NCBI GenBank assembly: GCA_002403295.1 | Contig: DHHN01000132.1 | Location: 7,262-12,738 of the forward strand | Direction: 5' to 3' | DNA length: 5,477 nt | Source of the DNA: a bacterium UBP1_UBA4771 | Lineage (GTDB): Bacteria; Krumholzibacteriota; Krumholzibacteriia; Krumholzibacteriales; Krumholzibacteriaceae | Shown: one piece after another, positions 2,995 through 5,477 of the stretch | Layout of the letters: every line of letters starts with the position of its first letter | Position numbering within the stretch: position 1 is the stretch's first letter | The notes under the pieces: generated by a model | Databases searched by the model: none | Seen by the model: the letters and a program-made list of their open reading frames with translations, nothing else | What the model was told of the DNA's origin: nothing | Translations under genes and position numbers: made by a program

Positions 2995-5477
2995 ATGGTC
3001 TCGATTCCGCATCCCGTACGACGCGCGTGCGCGGCGGTCGTCGTGTCGCTCTGCGCATGCCTCGCGTGCGCGGCCTTCGCGCAGACCCCCGCGGAGCTGT
3101 TTGTCCTCGCCGCCGATTCACTGGTTCGAACGGCGCCCGAGGGATCGCTCGCCTCCTACGTCGCGGAACATTCGATTCTCGCCGGCGCAGGCGTTTGCCA
3201 GCTGCTCGACGCGGCGATGGCGGCAGGCGACGAGGGGCGGACCGGCGACGAGCGGGAGAATATCGAGCTCGCGGAGCGAGTCGCGATTCCGTACCGGGAT
3301 GCGACCGGATCGAGCGCCCTCGTCGAGCTCGTCGGCGCGTACCGGGGATGGACTCCGGAGCAGCGCGCGCTGAGGAGAACGGCCAAGACGCTCGAGCGGG
3401 ACGCCGCCACGGCTCAGGTCGAAAAGCGGTTCGGGGAGCAGCGCGAGATCCTTCACCGCGCCCTTGAAATCTACAAGAGCATCGGCGACGGATATTCCGA
3501 GGCCGTTGTCTGGGGAACTCTCGGCGTAGCAGCGTTTTACGAGGGAGACTTCGCGTCGGTTCGCGAGTATTACCGTTCCGCGCTCGACGCCCGCCGGCGC
3601 ATCGAGAACAATATCCTCGTGGGCCGCACGCTGAACGGCCTCGGCACCGCCGCGCTCATGCGCGAGGATTTCCGGGACGCAGCCGGCTTCTATCGCGAGG
3701 CCATCGAGCTTCGACGCGCGACCGGCGACGTCGGGGGGCTCGGGACGTCTCTCACGTACCTCGGCAACGCCTATTCGAAGCTCGGTCTCCTCGCCGACGC
3801 GCGCGATGCTTACGAGGAGGCGCTCGTCATCGTCGAGGCGTCGGGAACCCCGAAGCAGCGATTCGAGCTCCTGAACGGCATCGCCGCCCTTCAGGCGGGC
3901 ATGGGCCGCACACACGACGCGAACGCGATGTACGGGCGCGCCGTCGAAACCGCGGTCGAAAGCGGAGACGCGGCGGGAGAAATCATCGGCCGCATGAACC
4001 TCGCGCTCACGCTGCAGTCGGCGTTTCGCTACCGGGACTCGCTCGCGGAGCTCGACCGCGTCGAAACCCTCCTGCGGGAGAATCCCGACCCGACGCAGGC
4101 CGTTCTTCTTCACCGAAACCGCGGCCAGGCGTATCTCGAAATGGGGGAGCTCGATCGGGCCCGCGAGGATCTGCTCGGCTATCTATCCAAGGCGCGTGAG
4201 AGCGGCATGGAGGGGCAAGAGATAGAGGCGATGATCAAGCTCGGCTACCTCTATCGGGAGCTCGGGGCGAGTGATCGCGGGCGCGCTCTCGCCGATTCGG
4301 CATTCGTTCGCGCGGAAAGGATCGGGGATCGCGTTTCGGCGCGCGAGGCGCTCCTGCTCGCGGCGCAGCTCGAGCAGGCGCGCGGCGAAGCGGATGCCGC
4401 GGCTGCGCTCTACGGGCAGACCCTCGAGCGAGACCGGGCGGACGGAGCCGAAACGAACGTTCTCGAGGACGAGCTCGGTATCGCCAACGCGACGGCGCTC
4501 GCCGAAAGGAGTGTCGAAGCCCGGCGCATGTTCCGGCTGCTCGAGCCGCGGATACGCGAGGCCGGCAACGAGGGTTTCATGCTCGCGCTTTCCTTCGGCA
4601 TCGGCCATTCTTTCGAGCGCGAGAATCCCGACAGCGCGCGCTTGTATTACGATCGGGCGTTCGAGCTCATGGAGCGCACGCGCGCGCATCTCGGCGGCGC
4701 CGAGTTCGGATCGGCCTATTTCGGCGGCCAGCGTCGCCATTACGCAGAGGAAGTGGCGCGGTACTACGCCCGGGTGGCGGGAGAATCGGGCGAGCGGCGC
4801 TGGATATCCGAGGCGTTTCGGACCATCGAGCGGGCGAAGGCGCGCGGTCTTCTCGATCTTCTCGAGGGTTCTCTCGCCCGCGAGCATTCCGCCGCCGAGG
4901 ACGCGGTGCTCGATTCGATCTATCGCCTCGATCCATCCGCTCCCGGATACGCTGGCCGGCAGCGCATTCTCGAGCGCCGGTATCGCGCCGTCAGGGACGC
5001 GCGGCTCGAATCCGCCGCCGCCCGGCTCGGAACGTATACCGCCGTGTTCGATATCGAGCGTGTCGGGAAAGCGCTTCCCCGGGGAACGGTTCTCTTCGCC
5101 TATGCCGTCGGCGACAGCGTGTCGCTGCTCTGGGCGGCGGACCGAGGCGGATATGCCATCTACGAAATCCCGGGCCGTTCGGTTCTTCGAGACGACGTCA
5201 CCATGCTCCGGAGCGCGCTCGCCGCCCGGGGAGGAGCGGACGCGGCCCTGCGGAGCTATGCGCGAAAGCTCTTCCTGACGCTTCTCTCGCCGGCCAAAGA
5301 GTACCTCGCCCGGAATTCGCGCTGCGTCATCGTTCCGGATGACTGCCTTTTCGAAATTCCCTTCGAGGCGCTTCTCTCCGCCGAGACGGGGGAGGAGACC
5401 GGATGGGCGTCGTGCCCCTTCCTCGCGAAATCCCATCGTCTCGTCTACGCGCCGTCCGCCTCGATCTACTTCAAGCT
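2995..5477 (+). CDS. Exported TPR-CHAT (caspase-like) protein, 3' end outside window
   Basis: The frame is open from ATG 2995 to the window end (827 codons plus 2 bases). A GGAAAGG site (2978-2984) precedes the start; a GTG at 2956 overlapping the CPBP stop is an unlikely alternative. A signal peptide (R9-R10, hydrophobic core 11-28) is probably cut after AFA (29). Its four Cys leave weak lipoprotein cleavage possible (LCAC at 19-22). A helical region (30-165) leads into about ten TPR-like repeats near 170, 210, 250, 290, 329, 369, 408, 443, 482 and 523; the clearest have LGxAY and A-x-x-x-Y-x-x-A patterns. The linker typical of TPR-CHAT proteins follows, with AFRTIERAKARGLLDLLEG (about 605-625). 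The CHAT domain begins near 680: PRGTVLFAYAVGD, IVPDDCLFEIPFEALL (779-794) and YAPSAS (818-823). CHAT domains are clan CD cysteine peptidases related to caspases and separase. The His and Cys of the dyad would lie beyond the end, so activity cannot be judged. The signal implies a role in the periplasm or outside the cell, with TPRs binding a partner. Confidence 0.92.
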   Translation, partial: MVSIPHPVRRACAAVVVSLCACLACAAFAQTPAELFVLAADSLVRTAPEGSLASYVAEHSILAGAGVCQLLDAAMAAGDEGRTGDERENIELAERVAIPYRDATGSSALVELVGAYRGWTPEQRALRRTAKTLERDAATAQVEKRFGEQREILHRALEIYKSIGDGYSEAVVWGTLGVAAFYEGDFASVREYYRSALDARRRIENNILVGRTLNGLGTAALMREDFRDAAGFYREAIELRRATGDVGGLGTSLTYLGNAYSKLGLLADARDAYEEALVIVEASGTPKQRFELLNGIAALQAGMGRTHDANAMYGRAVETAVESGDAAGEIIGRMNLALTLQSAFRYRDSLAELDRVETLLRENPDPTQAVLLHRNRGQAYLEMGELDRAREDLLGYLSKARESGMEGQEIEAMIKLGYLYRELGASDRGRALADSAFVRAERIGDRVSAREALLLAAQLEQARGEADAAAALYGQTLERDRADGAETNVLEDELGIANATALAERSVEARRMFRLLEPRIREAGNEGFMLALSFGIGHSFERENPDSARLYYDRAFELMERTRAHLGGAEFGSAYFGGQRRHYAEEVARYYARVAGESGERRWISEAFRTIERAKARGLLDLLEGSLAREHSAAEDAVLDSIYRLDPSAPGYAGRQRILERRYRAVRDARLESAAARLGTYTAVFDIERVGKALPRGTVLFAYAVGDSVSLLWAADRGGYAIYEIPGRSVLRDDVTMLRSALAARGGADAALRSYARKLFLTLLSPAKEYLARNSRCVIVPDDCLFEIPFEALLSAETGEETGWASCPFLAKSHRLVYAPSASIYFK

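Noticed and set aside
3118..4113. 331-codon minus-strand frame opposite the TPR-CHAT gene
   Set aside because: It is a shadow of the TPR coding frame. The plus strand shows repeated TPR helices, and the minus product is low-complexity Arg/Glu/Val with no signature.
4271..5278. 335-codon plus-strand frame inside the TPR-CHAT gene
   Set aside because: It is a Ser/Arg/Pro-rich product in a shifted frame, overlapping a well-supported coding frame with no sign of a frameshift.
4183..5436. 417-codon minus-strand frame opposite the C-terminal half of the TPR-CHAT gene
   Set aside because: It has the same GC-driven mirror effect. The sense strand carries CHAT motifs continuous with the TPR region.
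1..5477. High frequency of CTCGAG as a possible motif
   Set aside because: The occurrences I looked at are largely in-frame Leu-Glu codon pairs (CTC-GAG) in the plus-strand genes. Strong CTC preference for Leu explains them.
2995..5477. TPR-CHAT gene as part of a type III-E CRISPR (Craspase) system
   Set aside because: There is no CRISPR array or Cas gene in the window, and the protein starts with a signal peptide, unlike the cytoplasmic Craspase protease.

Overview
This is a GC-rich window (roughly two thirds G+C by eye) from a Gram-negative bacterium. An outer-membrane efflux protein, cleavable signal peptides and a periplasmic Spy-like protein all imply a double-membrane cell. Leucine is written mostly as CTC rather than CTG, and Leu-Glu is very often CTC-GAG. 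That fits several GC-rich lineages (Deltaproteobacteria-like groups, Eisenbacteria/Krumholzibacteriota-type FCB relatives), but no gene here fixes the phylum. All six genes are on the + strand and tightly packed. There are no RNA genes, mobile elements or CRISPR arrays, and no stretch over 300 bases lacks a gene.

Left part (1-2232), a probable envelope-signalling and efflux operon. The window opens in the last 24 codons of what looks like an ECF sigma factor (1-75). Its stop overlaps the start of a 102-residue single-pass membrane protein without a zinc motif (72-380), a candidate anti-sigma factor. Next is a 135-residue membrane-anchored periplasmic protein of the Spy/CpxP/CnrX (LTxxQ) type (404-811), then a complete TolC-family outer-membrane protein (853-2232). 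This order resembles the cobalt/nickel regulators CnrH-CnrY-CnrX, which control the CnrCBA efflux system in Cupriavidus. My inference is that the periplasmic protein senses envelope or metal stress, the small membrane protein relays this to the sigma factor, and TolC is an output. The partner adaptor and pump genes are not in the window.

Right part (2327-5477). After a 94-base gap with a good extended -10 candidate comes a small CPBP-family (CAAX protease/bacteriocin-processing type) integral membrane protein (2327-2959). It keeps the second and third family motifs but has Leu in place of the first glutamate of the EExxxR motif. A short gap spanning a perfect 7-bp hairpin at its stop leads to a large exported TPR-CHAT protein (2995 to beyond the window end). 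This has a signal peptide, about ten TPR-like repeats and the beginning of a CHAT (caspase-like) domain. The window ends before the catalytic His and Cys could appear.

The most interesting points are the CnrYXH-like sensor module whose metal ligands appear only partly conserved, the CPBP protein lacking its first motif glutamate, and the secreted TPR-CHAT protein directly behind it.
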